Shown here in pieces: positions 9,312 to 21,494 of a stretch of 64,000 nucleotides of DNA (positions are counted from its first letter, which is position 1; every line of letters starts with the position of its first letter). The notes below the pieces were generated by a model that saw nothing but the letters and a program-made list of their open reading frames with translations, was not told the origin of the DNA and made no database searches. The DNA comes from Acidobacteriota bacterium. GTDB taxonomy: Bacteria; Acidobacteriota; Vicinamibacteria; Marinacidobacterales; Marinacidobacteraceae. A program made the position numbers and the translations under genes. The DNA is taken from positions 62,001 to 126,000 of the forward strand of contig JAJEIY010000049.1 of the NCBI GenBank assembly GCA_022828085.1, read 5' to 3'.

Positions 9312-10499
9312 CTACCGGGTCGCCGTCATCATGATCTCGACCTTGATGCCGGCGCCCATCATCTGGGTTTCCACCGTGGCGCGGGGAGGGAACGGAGCTC
9401 CCACGACCTCCCGGTACACCTCGTTCATCGCGGCGTAGTCGCGCATGTCCTCGAGGTAGACCATCGCGTCGTCCACGTCCGAGAAGCTCAGCCCGCCGGC
9501 CTCGAGCGCGGCGCTCAGCCGCCCGAGCACGGCGCGGGTCTGGTCGCCGGCGTCCTCGCTCCGGTCCGGGCCCGGGGCCACCATGCCCGAGAGATAGAGC
9601 CGGTCGCCGGCCCAGATGCCCGGCGAGAGCGGGCTGCCCGAGCGGGGGCCGTCCGGGGCCAGGACGCTCCGCTCGGCGCTTGAGGCCACGCACTGCACCT
9701 CGGCCGTGAAGAGCGGGTTCGCGAGCCGGGCTTCGACGGTGGCCCGGGTGGGGGGATCCTCGGGGAAGAACTCCCGGTAGGCCGCGTTCATTTCGCCGAA
9801 GGTGCGCGGGTCATCGAGGAACACCCGGCAGTTGGCGACGTCCGAGTAGTCCATTCCTCCCGCTTCCAGGACCAGCCCGATGTTCCCCATGATCCGCTGC
9901 ATCTGTTCGGTCACGCCCCCGCCGACCGGCTGGTAGGTATCCGGGTCCCGGGCGGTGGCGCCGGCGACGAAGAGCGTGTCGCCCGCCTTGATTCCCCAGG
10001 AATAGGGAAGCTCCGGGCTCTTCATCGCTTCGGGGTTGATCACCTCGCGCTCGACGCCCTCCTTCACCGCCACCATCGAGATCTCGACGAGCGCCCCCGG
10101 GATCGCGATGCCCGCTTCGACGGTGGCGCGCGTCGGGGGATCCTCCGGGAAGTACCCGCGATACACCCCGTTCATCGCCTGGAAGTGCCGAACGTCCGAG
10201 AGGTACACGTTGACCGCCGCGACCCGCGAGAAGTCGAGCCCGGCGCTCTCCAGGGTGGCGCCCAGGTTGTCCATCGTCTGGCGGACCTGGGCCTCGATGC
10301 CGCCCGGCACGAGATCGAGCGTGCCGGGAACGTTGCCGAGAGCGCCCGCCAGGTAGACCAGGTCGCCGCTCTCCCGGTACTCGGAGAAGGGGAGGCCGAG
10401 GTCGCCGGTGGCGGCCGGTGCTTCCGGCTCCGGCTCGGCGCCGCCACCGCAGCCGAGGGCAATGAGAAACGGGACAGATGCTGCAAGGAATCGGATCAT
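9312..10499 (-). CDS. lipoprotein with three tandem RidA/YjgF domains
   Basis: 395 residues from an ATG preceded by GGAGG. The N-terminus is a lipoprotein signal (F-L-I-A-L-G-C, Cys about 17). Three RidA-like domains follow, roughly residues 30-150, 155-275 and 285-395. Each contains the dimer-type V-x-Q-x-x-x-x-x-N/G-x-L helix region, a Y-L-x-D or F-L-D-D strand and the P-x-R-A-T-V-E motif with the Arg that in RidA enzymes contacts the imine substrate. RidA proteins normally are single-domain cytosolic trimers that hydrolyse reactive enamines/imines. A three-in-one exported form would be a covalent pseudo-trimer; its substrate is unknown. Confidence 0.88.
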   Translation of the reverse strand: MIRFLAASVPFLIALGCGGGAEPEPEAPAATGDLGLPFSEYRESGDLVYLAGALGNVPGTLDLVPGGIEAQVRQTMDNLGATLESAGLDFSRVAAVNVYLSDVRHFQAMNGVYRGYFPEDPPTRATVEAGIAIPGALVEISMVAVKEGVEREVINPEAMKSPELPYSWGIKAGDTLFVAGATARDPDTYQPVGGGVTEQMQRIMGNIGLVLEAGGMDYSDVANCRVFLDDPRTFGEMNAAYREFFPEDPPTRATVEARLANPLFTAEVQCVASSAERSVLAPDGPRSGSPLSPGIWAGDRLYLSGMVAPGPDRSEDAGDQTRAVLGRLSAALEAGGLSFSDVDDAMVYLEDMRDYAAMNEVYREVVGAPFPPRATVETQMMGAGIKVEIMMTATR

Positions 10500-10612
10500 G
10501 GGAAAGCCTCCGAACGTCTCGAAACGGTGCGCGATGATACATTCGGGACCCCCTTGCGGCCCCGCGCGAAGCTGCTCCCGCCGCCCCACCTCCGAATCGT
10601 CCGGAGTCGGTA

Positions 10613-11938
10613 ATGCGGGCCGGCCGCCAAACCTTGCACGCCGTTTTTCGTTCCGGACCGGGTGGCCGCCTCGGCGCCGAAGGGGTGTGCCTCGATGCGG
10701 CGCTTGCCGAAGCGGGAGCCGGGACCCCGGCCTACGTGTACAGCTCCGGCGCGGTCGTGGAGCGGTTCGCCGCGCTTCAGGAGGCGCTCGCGGGTACCGG
10801 GCACCTGGTCGCGGCGGCGCTCAAGGCGAACGCCCTGCCGGCGCTGCTGACCCCGCTGCGGGACCTGGGGGCGGGCGTGGAGGCGGTATCGGCGGCCGAA
10901 GTGCTCGTCGCCCACGGACTCGGGTTCCCCGGAGACCGGATCGTGATGTCCGGGGTCGGCAAGACCCCGGTGGACCTCGAGACGGCGCTCGATCTCGGAG
11001 TGCGCTTCGTCTCGGTCGAATCCCGGGGAGAGCTGGAGCTCCTGAACCGCCTGGCGCTGCGCCGCGGCCGCCGCGCCCGCGCGCTCCTCCGCCTCAATCC
11101 CGAGGTCGATGCGGCGACGCATCCGAAGATCGCCACCGGCACCCGCACCGCCAAGTTCGGGATGGCGGCGGCGGACCTCCTCGCGCTGGCATCCGGAGCT
11201 CGCGACTGGAGGGGCGTGGAGATTCTCGGGGTCCACGCGCACGTCGGATCCCAGATCCGGGAACTCGCCACGCTGGCGCGGAGCGCCGAGCGGCTGGGAA
11301 CCGTCTTCGCCGCACTCCGCGCCGCCGGTCTGCCGGTGCGGGTCGTGGACGTCGGAGGCGGGCTCGGCATCCCGCAGCGCGACGGAGAGGAAGACATCCC
11401 GATGTCCGTCTACGCCGGCCGGGTCCTCGGGACGCTCCGGGAGGTCCTGGACCGGGAATGTCCGGATGCCGACCCCACGGTGGTCTTCGAGCCGGGACGG
11501 GCGCTCTTCGGGTCCGCGGGCGCCCTTGTGGTCCGGGTCCTCCACACCAAGCGGACGGGAACCCGGGAGTTCTGCGTGGTGGACGGGGGCATGAACGATT
11601 TCCTGCGGCCGGCACTCTACGGCGCCTGGCACCGGGTGGCGCCGGTTGTCCCCCGCCCGGGACCCGACCGGATCTTCGATGTGGTGGGCGGGGTGTGCGA
11701 GTCCGGCGACGCGTTTGCGCGCGACCGCGCCCTTCCGCCCCCCGAGCCGGGAGATCTGCTCGCCGTGCTCGACGCCGGCGCCTACGGCTACTCGATGGCT
11801 TCGAACGTCAACCTGCGTCCGCGGCCCGCGGAGGTCGTGATCCGGGACGGGAGCGCGGTCCTGGCCCGGCCGGCGGAGACGCCCGCGGACCTCGCCGCCC
11901 GCGAACTCGGCGCCCAGCCGGCGGGGGTCCCGGCATGA
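10613..11938 (+). CDS. lysA: diaminopimelate decarboxylase
   Basis: 441 residues. Fold-III PLP decarboxylase features are present: the PLP lysine in A-L-K-A-N-A near residue 70, H-A-H-V-G-S-Q, the Gly-rich V-D-V-G-G-G-L-G-I phosphate loop, F-E-P-G-R, and the second active-site C-E-S-G-D with a late Y-G-Y-S-M-A-S-N. It converts meso-diaminopimelate to lysine, the last step of lysine synthesis. No other lysine genes are nearby. It is divergent from the RidA lipoprotein and overlaps the next membrane protein gene by 4 bases. Confidence 0.93.
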   Translation: MRAGRQTLHAVFRSGPGGRLGAEGVCLDAALAEAGAGTPAYVYSSGAVVERFAALQEALAGTGHLVAAALKANALPALLTPLRDLGAGVEAVSAAEVLVAHGLGFPGDRIVMSGVGKTPVDLETALDLGVRFVSVESRGELELLNRLALRRGRRARALLRLNPEVDAATHPKIATGTRTAKFGMAAADLLALASGARDWRGVEILGVHAHVGSQIRELATLARSAERLGTVFAALRAAGLPVRVVDVGGGLGIPQRDGEEDIPMSVYAGRVLGTLREVLDRECPDADPTVVFEPGRALFGSAGALVVRVLHTKRTGTREFCVVDGGMNDFLRPALYGAWHRVAPVVPRPGPDRIFDVVGGVCESGDAFARDRALPPPEPGDLLAVLDAGAYGYSMASNVNLRPRPAEVVIRDGSAVLARPAETPADLAARELGAQPAGVPA

Positions 11939-12459
11939 GCGGGAGTTCGCTGCCCCCGCCGCGCTACGCGCTCCTCGCGGTGCTGGCGCTCGTCACCATC
12001 CTGGCCGCTGTCCGGTTGGCCACCACACTTCCCGATCCGGCGGACTTCCTCCTGGCTCTCGGCCTGGTGGCGCTCTTCACGCCCCTGAAGGCGCTCATGA
12101 TCCGCTGGCTGGAGGGCCGGCGGCCCTACCAGTCGGCGTTCGCGGCGTCGCTCTTCTCCGCCATCGTCGGCATGGTGTTTCGCGAGCCGCTGAACCTCTG
12201 GGCACTGCTTTTCCGGAGCACGATGCTGACCGCGGCGCTCGAGACGCTGCCGCTGTTCGCCATGCGGACCTCGGACTCGCCGGTTCGCGTCTTCGTGCTC
12301 TCAGGCTACATGAGCGTCGTCGTCCACCTGCTGTCCGGGGGCTTTGTGCTGCTGTCGTGGCGGCCGCTCGTCGGGGGGCTGATGATGGTGGGCGGAGTGG
12401 CGGCGATGTGGCTCCCCCTGTTCTTCGGCCGCTTCCGGCGCACCGGGGTGTCGCGTTAG
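11935..12459 (+). CDS. integral membrane protein, unknown function
   Basis: 174 residues with about five hydrophobic helices (A-L-L-A-V-L-A-L-V-T-I-L, F-L-L-A-L-G-L-V-A-L-F, L-W-A-L-L-F, V-V-V-H-L-L-S-G-G-F, M-M-V-G-G-V-A-A-M-W). It starts within the lysA stop (ATGA) and is probably co-expressed with it. No family was recognised and no catalytic motif is seen. A link to lysine metabolism is not implied by the sequence. Confidence 0.7.
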   Translation: MSGSSLPPPRYALLAVLALVTILAAVRLATTLPDPADFLLALGLVALFTPLKALMIRWLEGRRPYQSAFAASLFSAIVGMVFREPLNLWALLFRSTMLTAALETLPLFAMRTSDSPVRVFVLSGYMSVVVHLLSGGFVLLSWRPLVGGLMMVGGVAAMWLPLFFGRFRRTGVSR

Positions 12460-16824
<4,365 letters not shown>

Positions 16825-16833
16825 TCTCTGAAC

Positions 16834-17028
16834 ATGGCTTCCTTCCTGCTCTGGCTCCTGCTCCTGATCGTCTGCTGGCCGCTCGCGCTGCTGGCGCTCG
16901 TGATCTATCCGATTGTCTGGCTGCTGCTGCTGCCCTTCCGGCTGCTCGGGGTCGCCGTGGACGGCGTCTTCTCGCTGCTCGGCGCGGTGCTCCGTTTGCC
17001 GGCGCGGGTGCTGGGCGGGCCAAGGTAG
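16834..17028 (+). CDS. very small hydrophobic membrane protein
   Basis: 64 residues, almost wholly hydrophobic, with two helices (F-L-L-W-L-L-L-L-I-V-C-W-P-L-A-L-L-A-L-V and I-V-W-L-L-L-L-P-F-R-L-L-G-V) and a short basic tail. It begins 10 bases after ligA. Its composition and tidy start and stop argue that it is a real gene. No function is recognised, and no domain beyond the membrane segments is visible. Confidence 0.65.
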   Translation: MASFLLWLLLLIVCWPLALLALVIYPIVWLLLLPFRLLGVAVDGVFSLLGAVLRLPARVLGGPR

Positions 17029-17039
17029 GGAACGCCCGG

Positions 17040-18605
17040 ATGACGGAACGGCTGGCCGCCGCGGAAGAAAGGGCGGACGCGCTCCGGAAGGAACTTGCAG
17101 CGGCCGGACGGGCGTTCGCCCGGCTTCCAGATCCTCCGGAGCCGCTCACCGCCGGTGAGCTGGCCGCCCGCGCCCTCTCGGGCAGGAGCGAGCGAAAAGC
17201 AACCGAAATCCCTGCGGGGCCGCCGGACCGTGCACCCGGGACGATCGCCGCCGCGCGCGCCGACCTGGCCGCGGGGCGCCGTTCCGCGGTGGACCTGGTC
17301 GAGGAGGCGCTCGAGCGCGCCCGGGCGGGGCGCCATCTCGGCGCGTTCCTGAGGCTCGAGGAAGAGGAGGCGCTTTTAGAGGCGCGTCGCTTGACCGGGT
17401 CGCCCGGGGTCGCGGGGCAGGGGGGCAGCGGCGGACGGCCCCTCTTCGGGATCCCCCTCAGCGTCAAGGACATCGTGGACGTCGCCGGGATGACCACCAC
17501 CTCGGGGTCGAAGTTCCCGCACGAGGCGGCCCGGAGCGCTCCGGCCTGGAGACGGCTCTCGGAGGCCGGGGCGATCCTGCTCGGCAAGAACAACCTGCAG
17601 GAGTTCGCCTTCGGCGTCAGCGGCGACAACCCCACCTTCGGGAGGACCCGGAACCCGCACGACCCGGCGCGCATCCCGGGCGGGTCGTCGTCCGGTTCCG
17701 CGGTGGCGGTGGCCACCGGCATGGGTTACGGCTCGGTGGGGACCGACACCGGGGGGTCCATCCGGATCCCGGCGTCGCTCAACGGGGTCTTCGGCCTGAA
17801 ACCATCCTACGGCGCCGTCTCCCGGGCCGGCGTGACGCCGCTGTCCTGGAGCCTGGACCACGTCGGGCCCATCGCCCGAAGCGCCGGAGACATCGGCCTT
17901 CTCTTCGAGGTCCTCTCGGGCTGGTCCTCCGGTCCGGCGCCTCCGCCCGCCGCGGGCTCGACACCCCTCGCGGGGGTGCGGGTCGGGGTTCCGCTCGATT
18001 TCTTCTACACCGATCTCATCCGGGAGGCCCGCGAGGCGGCGGACGGCATCGTCGCGGGGCTCGTCCGGCTGGGGGCGGAGCGGGTCGAGGTGAGGATCCC
18101 GGAGGTCGAACTCAGCGGGGTGTGCCGCAACGTGCTCGCCTTCGCCGAAGCGGCGGTCGTCCACCGGGAGCGGCTGGCGGCCCGGCCGGACGACATCAGC
18201 GAGGACGTCCGGCGGCTCCTGGAAGTGGGCACGGTGCTGTCGGCCGCCGACCTCATTGCCGCGCTGAAGGGCCGGCGCCTCGTCGCGGGCGCCTTCCAGC
18301 GACTCTTCGAGGAAGTGGACGTCCTCGTGGCGCCGTCCGCCCCGGCCGGCGCACCGGAGGCGGGAGAGCCGCTCGCGACCGCGGAGGACATCCGTCCGGG
18401 GCTCATCCGCCTGGTCGGTCCCTTCAACTTCACCGGGCTTCCCGCCCTGTCGGTACCGGCGGGATTCGATGGGCTGGGCATGCCGCTCGGGGCCCAACTC
18501 GTCGGCGGTCCGGGACGGGATTTCGCCGTCATCCGGCTGGCGGCCTGGCTCGAGGCGAGCGGCGCCACCCCGATGCGCCAGCCGTCGATCGAGCCCCCGG
18601 GATGA
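17040..18605 (+). CDS. amidase-signature family hydrolase (GatA-like)
   Basis: 521 residues. An N-terminal coiled-coil-like stretch (about 25 residues) precedes the amidase fold. The Ser-cisSer-Lys catalytic set is visible: K143 in L-S-V-K-D, the Gly/Ser loop G-G-S-S-S-G-S-A, and T-D-T-G-G-S-I-R-I-P-A-S with the nucleophile serine. The family hydrolyses amides or forms part of the GatCAB amidotransferase; gatB and gatC are not in this window, so a stand-alone amidase is more likely. The substrate cannot be told from the sequence. A dispersed repeat follows immediately. Confidence 0.88.
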   Translation: MTERLAAAEERADALRKELAAAGRAFARLPDPPEPLTAGELAARALSGRSERKATEIPAGPPDRAPGTIAAARADLAAGRRSAVDLVEEALERARAGRHLGAFLRLEEEEALLEARRLTGSPGVAGQGGSGGRPLFGIPLSVKDIVDVAGMTTTSGSKFPHEAARSAPAWRRLSEAGAILLGKNNLQEFAFGVSGDNPTFGRTRNPHDPARIPGGSSSGSAVAVATGMGYGSVGTDTGGSIRIPASLNGVFGLKPSYGAVSRAGVTPLSWSLDHVGPIARSAGDIGLLFEVLSGWSSGPAPPPAAGSTPLAGVRVGVPLDFFYTDLIREAREAADGIVAGLVRLGAERVEVRIPEVELSGVCRNVLAFAEAAVVHRERLAARPDDISEDVRRLLEVGTVLSAADLIAALKGRRLVAGAFQRLFEEVDVLVAPSAPAGAPEAGEPLATAEDIRPGLIRLVGPFNFTGLPALSVPAGFDGLGMPLGAQLVGGPGRDFAVIRLAAWLEASGATPMRQPSIEPPG

Positions 18606-18610
18606 CTGCG

Positions 18611-18812
18611 AGCAGTCGGTGGTGAAACCCATGTGAGCGCCGAGACGGGCGAGGCGCCCGGCTGACAAGGCGCGTGAGGGAGGAATACCGGGTGTATTCC
18701 GACCGAAACGCAACGCAGAGCGCCTCGTAGAGGCGCGGTTCAGACGGGATGCATCGCCCGTCGAACGCCGCAAGGGTTTTGCTACCGACTGCTAAATTGC
18801 GGGACAGTGCTG
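18611..18812 (+). repeat. dispersed repeat, single-unit copy related to the MITE-like element
   Basis: This spacer between the amidase and fabI is homologous, in opposite orientation, to the element at 22403-22773. Shared blocks include CCCGGCTGACAAGGCGCGTG, a perfect 7-bp hairpin GGAATAC/GTATTCC (18682-18700), CGACCGAAACG, GCGCGGTTCAGACGGGATGC and a terminal TTGCGGGACA. Only one internal unit is present and no matching left terminal repeat was found, so it looks like a partial or decayed copy. Its right end runs into the fabI start codon. Confidence 0.75.
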
Positions 18813-19604
18813 CTTGAGAACAAACGAGGACTGATCGTCGGGGTCGCGAACCACCGCTCCTTCGCGTGGGGGATCGCCCGCTCCGCGGCGCGCGAGGGCG
18901 CGGCGCTCGCCCTCAGCTTCCAGAACGAACGGCTCCAGCGCAACGTGGACAAGCTGGCGGCGCAGATCCCGGGCACGCTCACCCTGCCGCTCGACGTCTC
19001 CAGCGAGGAGCAGCTCGAAAGCGCCGCCGACACCGTCCGCGAGCACTTCGGCGGCCTCGATTTCCTGGTCCACGCCGTCGCCTACGCCCTGCGCGAGGAC
19101 CTCGAGGGCGACTTCGTCTCCACCTCCCGGGAAGGCTTCCGGGTCGCCCATGACATCTCGGTCTATTCGCTCACCGCGCTCGTCCGTCACTTCGCGCCGC
19201 TTCTCGAGGCGGACGGCGGCGGCGCGGCCCTCACGCTCAGCTACCTGGGCGGCGAGCGCGCCGTACCCCACTACAACGTGATGGGGGTCGCGAAGGCGGC
19301 GCTCGAGTCGTCGGTCCGCTACCTGGCGTCCGATCTGGGCCCGCGAGGGGTGCGGGTGAACGCGATCTCGGCGGGCCCGGCGAAGACGCTCGCGGCCTCG
19401 GGGGTTTCGGGCATCGGCAAGATGGTGGAGCACTACCGCGAACACGCGCCGCTCCGCGCCGGGACCGATCCGCTGGAGGTGGGGGACGCGGCGGCGTTCC
19501 TGCTGTCCGACGCAGCGCGGGGCGTCACCGGCGAGGTGCTCCACGTGGACAGCGGGTTCCACGCGCTGGGCGCCACGATTCCCGGCCTCGGTGCGGGAGG
19601 CTGA
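18807..19604 (+). CDS. fabI: enoyl-ACP reductase FabI
   Basis: 265 residues from a GTG. The N-terminus L-E-N-K-R-G-L-I-V-G-V-A-N with R-S-F-A-W-G-I-A is the FabI variant of the NAD(P) Rossmann motif. The catalytic Y-N-V-M-G-V-A-K pair (Tyr and Lys with six residues between) and the S-Y-L-G-G-E-R-A and G-P-A-K-T-L-A-A-S-G segments are diagnostic for FabI within the SDR superfamily. It performs the last reduction in each cycle of fatty acid elongation. The start codon lies in the end of a dispersed repeat, so the expression signal may be supplied by that repeat. No good Shine-Dalgarno is visible. Confidence 0.93.
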   Translation: MLLENKRGLIVGVANHRSFAWGIARSAAREGAALALSFQNERLQRNVDKLAAQIPGTLTLPLDVSSEEQLESAADTVREHFGGLDFLVHAVAYALREDLEGDFVSTSREGFRVAHDISVYSLTALVRHFAPLLEADGGGAALTLSYLGGERAVPHYNVMGVAKAALESSVRYLASDLGPRGVRVNAISAGPAKTLAASGVSGIGKMVEHYREHAPLRAGTDPLEVGDAAAFLLSDAARGVTGEVLHVDSGFHALGATIPGLGAGG

Positions 19605-19615
19605 GGAGCCGACAC

Positions 19616-20911
19616 ATGCCTGATTCGACCCGCAATCCCGAAGAGCCCGGGGAACCGCGATTTTCGTCGGGGAACGGCGACGTTCCCACGACGGAAGCCC
19701 TCATCTACGACTGGAACCGGCCGGATCCCGCCCGCGCCTGGTTTCCTCCGAAGCCGGTCAAGCTGAACGACGAGACGCTGCGCGACGGACTCCAGAGTCC
19801 TTCGGTGGTGTCCCCGACGCTCGAAAAGAAGGCCGAGGTGCTCCACCTGATGGAGTCGCTCGGCATCGACTCCGCCGACATCGGTCTCCCGGCCGCCGGC
19901 CCTCATGTGGAACAGCAGGTGCTCCACCTCGCCCGGGAAATCGTGGACAACCGGATGAAGATCCGTCCGAACTGCGCCGCGCGGACAGTGATTTCGGACA
20001 TCGAGCCGATCGCGCGGGTGGCCGATCAGGTCGGCATGCCGATCGAGGTGGCGATGTTCATCGGGTCGAGCCCGATCCGGCAGTACGCCGAGGACTGGGA
20101 CCTCGATCTACTGCTCCGGCACACCGAAAAGGCCGTGACGTGGGCAGTCGCCCACGGCGTGCCCCCGATGTACGTGACCGAGGACACCACGCGGGCGCGG
20201 CCCGAGAGCGTTCGCCGGCTCTACACGGTCGCCATCGAGGCCGGCGCCCGGCGGGTCGTGGTCTGCGACACCGTGGGGCACGCCACCCCCGACGGCGTCA
20301 CGCGGCTTCTCCAGTTCGTCCGGGAGGTCATCGCCGACACCGGGGAGGACGTGGAGCTCGACTGGCACGGGCACCGGGATCGCGGACTGTCCGTCCCGAA
20401 CAGCCTCACCGCGATCGAGGCGGGCGCCGACTGCGTCCACGGGACCGCGATCGGCATCGGGGAACGGTGCGGCAACACGCCCATGGACCAGTTGCTCGTG
20501 AACCTGCGGCTGCTCGGCTGGATCGACAACGACCTCACGCATCTGGCGGACTACTGCCGTACGGTTTCCGAGGCCACGGGGGCTCGCATCCCGGTCGGCT
20601 ATCCCGTCGTCGGCAAGGACGCCTTCCGGACCGGGACCGGCGTGCACGCCGCCGCGATCATCAAGGCGATGGCCAAGGGTGACGACTGGCTCGCCGACCG
20701 CGTCTATTCGGGCGTTCCGGCCGGGGACTACGGCCTCCACCAGAAGGTCGAGGTCGGCCCGATGAGCGGCCTCTCGAACGTCGTTTACTGGCTGGAAAAG
20801 CACGGCCACGAACCGACCGACGAGTTGAAGCACCGGATCTTCCGCGCCGCCAAGGAGGCGCGCCGGCTCCTCACCGACGACGAGATCGAGGCGCTGATCG
20901 CCTCCGCCTGA
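19616..20911 (+). CDS. DRE-TIM acyltransferase (isopropylmalate/homocitrate synthase-like)
   Basis: 431 residues. The catalytic D-E-T-L-R-D-G-L-Q motif is at about residue 50, the metal-binding H-G-H-R-D-R-G at about 258, and the substrate loop G-T-A-I-G-I-G-E-R-C-G-N at about 280. This is the LeuA/NifV/homocitrate/citramalate superfamily, which condenses acetyl-CoA with a 2-oxoacid. A separate leuA sits in the leucine operon at 46990, so this copy may use another substrate (pyruvate, oxaloacetate or 2-oxoglutarate are options). The regulatory C-terminal domain of full-length LeuA is not evident. It starts 11 bases after fabI and is probably co-transcribed. Substrate unresolved. Confidence 0.85.
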   Translation: MPDSTRNPEEPGEPRFSSGNGDVPTTEALIYDWNRPDPARAWFPPKPVKLNDETLRDGLQSPSVVSPTLEKKAEVLHLMESLGIDSADIGLPAAGPHVEQQVLHLAREIVDNRMKIRPNCAARTVISDIEPIARVADQVGMPIEVAMFIGSSPIRQYAEDWDLDLLLRHTEKAVTWAVAHGVPPMYVTEDTTRARPESVRRLYTVAIEAGARRVVVCDTVGHATPDGVTRLLQFVREVIADTGEDVELDWHGHRDRGLSVPNSLTAIEAGADCVHGTAIGIGERCGNTPMDQLLVNLRLLGWIDNDLTHLADYCRTVSEATGARIPVGYPVVGKDAFRTGTGVHAAAIIKAMAKGDDWLADRVYSGVPAGDYGLHQKVEVGPMSGLSNVVYWLEKHGHEPTDELKHRIFRAAKEARRLLTDDEIEALIASA

Positions 20912-20928
20912 CGCTGCCGGCCTGGAAC

Positions 20929-20945
20929 GCCGGTCTCCGACCGGC
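20929..20945 (+). terminator. hairpin after the DRE-TIM gene
   Basis: GCCGGTC, a three-base loop TCC, then GACCGGC: a perfect 7-bp stem beginning 18 bases after the stop codon. No T-run follows, so an intrinsic terminator is not certain. A similar hairpin with the same trailing ACGCGCG occurs at 39753-39768 after the first propeller lipoprotein. Confidence 0.5.
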
Positions 20946-21088
20946 ACGCGCGGTGCTCGGCACCGCGCACGTCGCAACTCCACCCGGAAACGTTGGCTCC
21001 TGCCTCGGCGCGGAGTTCAAAACTCCCCGGCTGGCACCGCCGGCCTGGAACGCCGGCCGGTTGTCGCGGTAGCCGCCGGACTTGAGCT

Positions 21089-21400
21089 TGGGGCGATAGC
21101 GGAGTCGGCGCGCCCGAGCCTGGGGCGATAGCGGTACCGGCGAACTCAAGCCCGGGGCGATGGAGGAGTCGGGCGAATCCAGGCATGCGTCAATTCCGGG
21201 TCCGGCAGGCTGGCCATGTGTCTATTCCGGGGTGTCCGGGCGCGGGCAGGTGTCTATTTCGGAGCCGGCTGAACCCAAGCATGCGTCAATTTCGGGGCCG
21301 GCAGGCGAGGCATGTGTCTGTTTCGGGGTCTCCGGGCGGAGGCATGCGTCTATTTCGGAGCTGGCGGAATCCGGACATGCGTCAATTCCGGGGCCGGTAA
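21089..21400. repeat. ten-unit tandem repeat array, 32-bp period with 96-bp higher-order repeat
   Basis: Three type-A units (starting 21089, 21121, 21153; core GGGGCGATAGCGG) are followed by seven type-B units starting at 21184, 21215, 21247, 21280, 21311, 21343 and 21376 (cores CATGCGTCAATT and CATGTGTCT). Type-B units come as three variants in strict order B1-B2-B3-B1-B2-B3-B1, giving an exact 96-bp higher-order period. A and B units share a segment like CGG-x-x-CCGGC-x-GAA-C/T-CCAAG, so they seem to have one origin. The array fills most of the 583-bp spacer 20912-21494 between convergent genes. The rest of that spacer holds REP-like CCTGGAACGCCGG pieces and no supported gene. Confidence 0.85.
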
Positions 21401-21494
21401 CGGGGGGAGGACGCGACGTCCGCGGCCCGCGTTCACGCGGTGCCGGTCCGAAGGCCGCTACCGCGAAAACCGGCCGGCGGTCCCGGCCCTTCGG

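Noticed and set aside
17040..18605. GatA subunit of glutamyl-tRNA amidotransferase
   Set aside because: Amidase motifs fit, but no gatB or gatC is adjacent and the N-terminal extension is atypical, so only an amidase-family call is made.
21089..21400. CRISPR array
   Set aside because: Regular spacing suggests it, but the intervals between repeated cores are themselves repeated in a three-variant cycle rather than unique spacers, and no cas genes are present.
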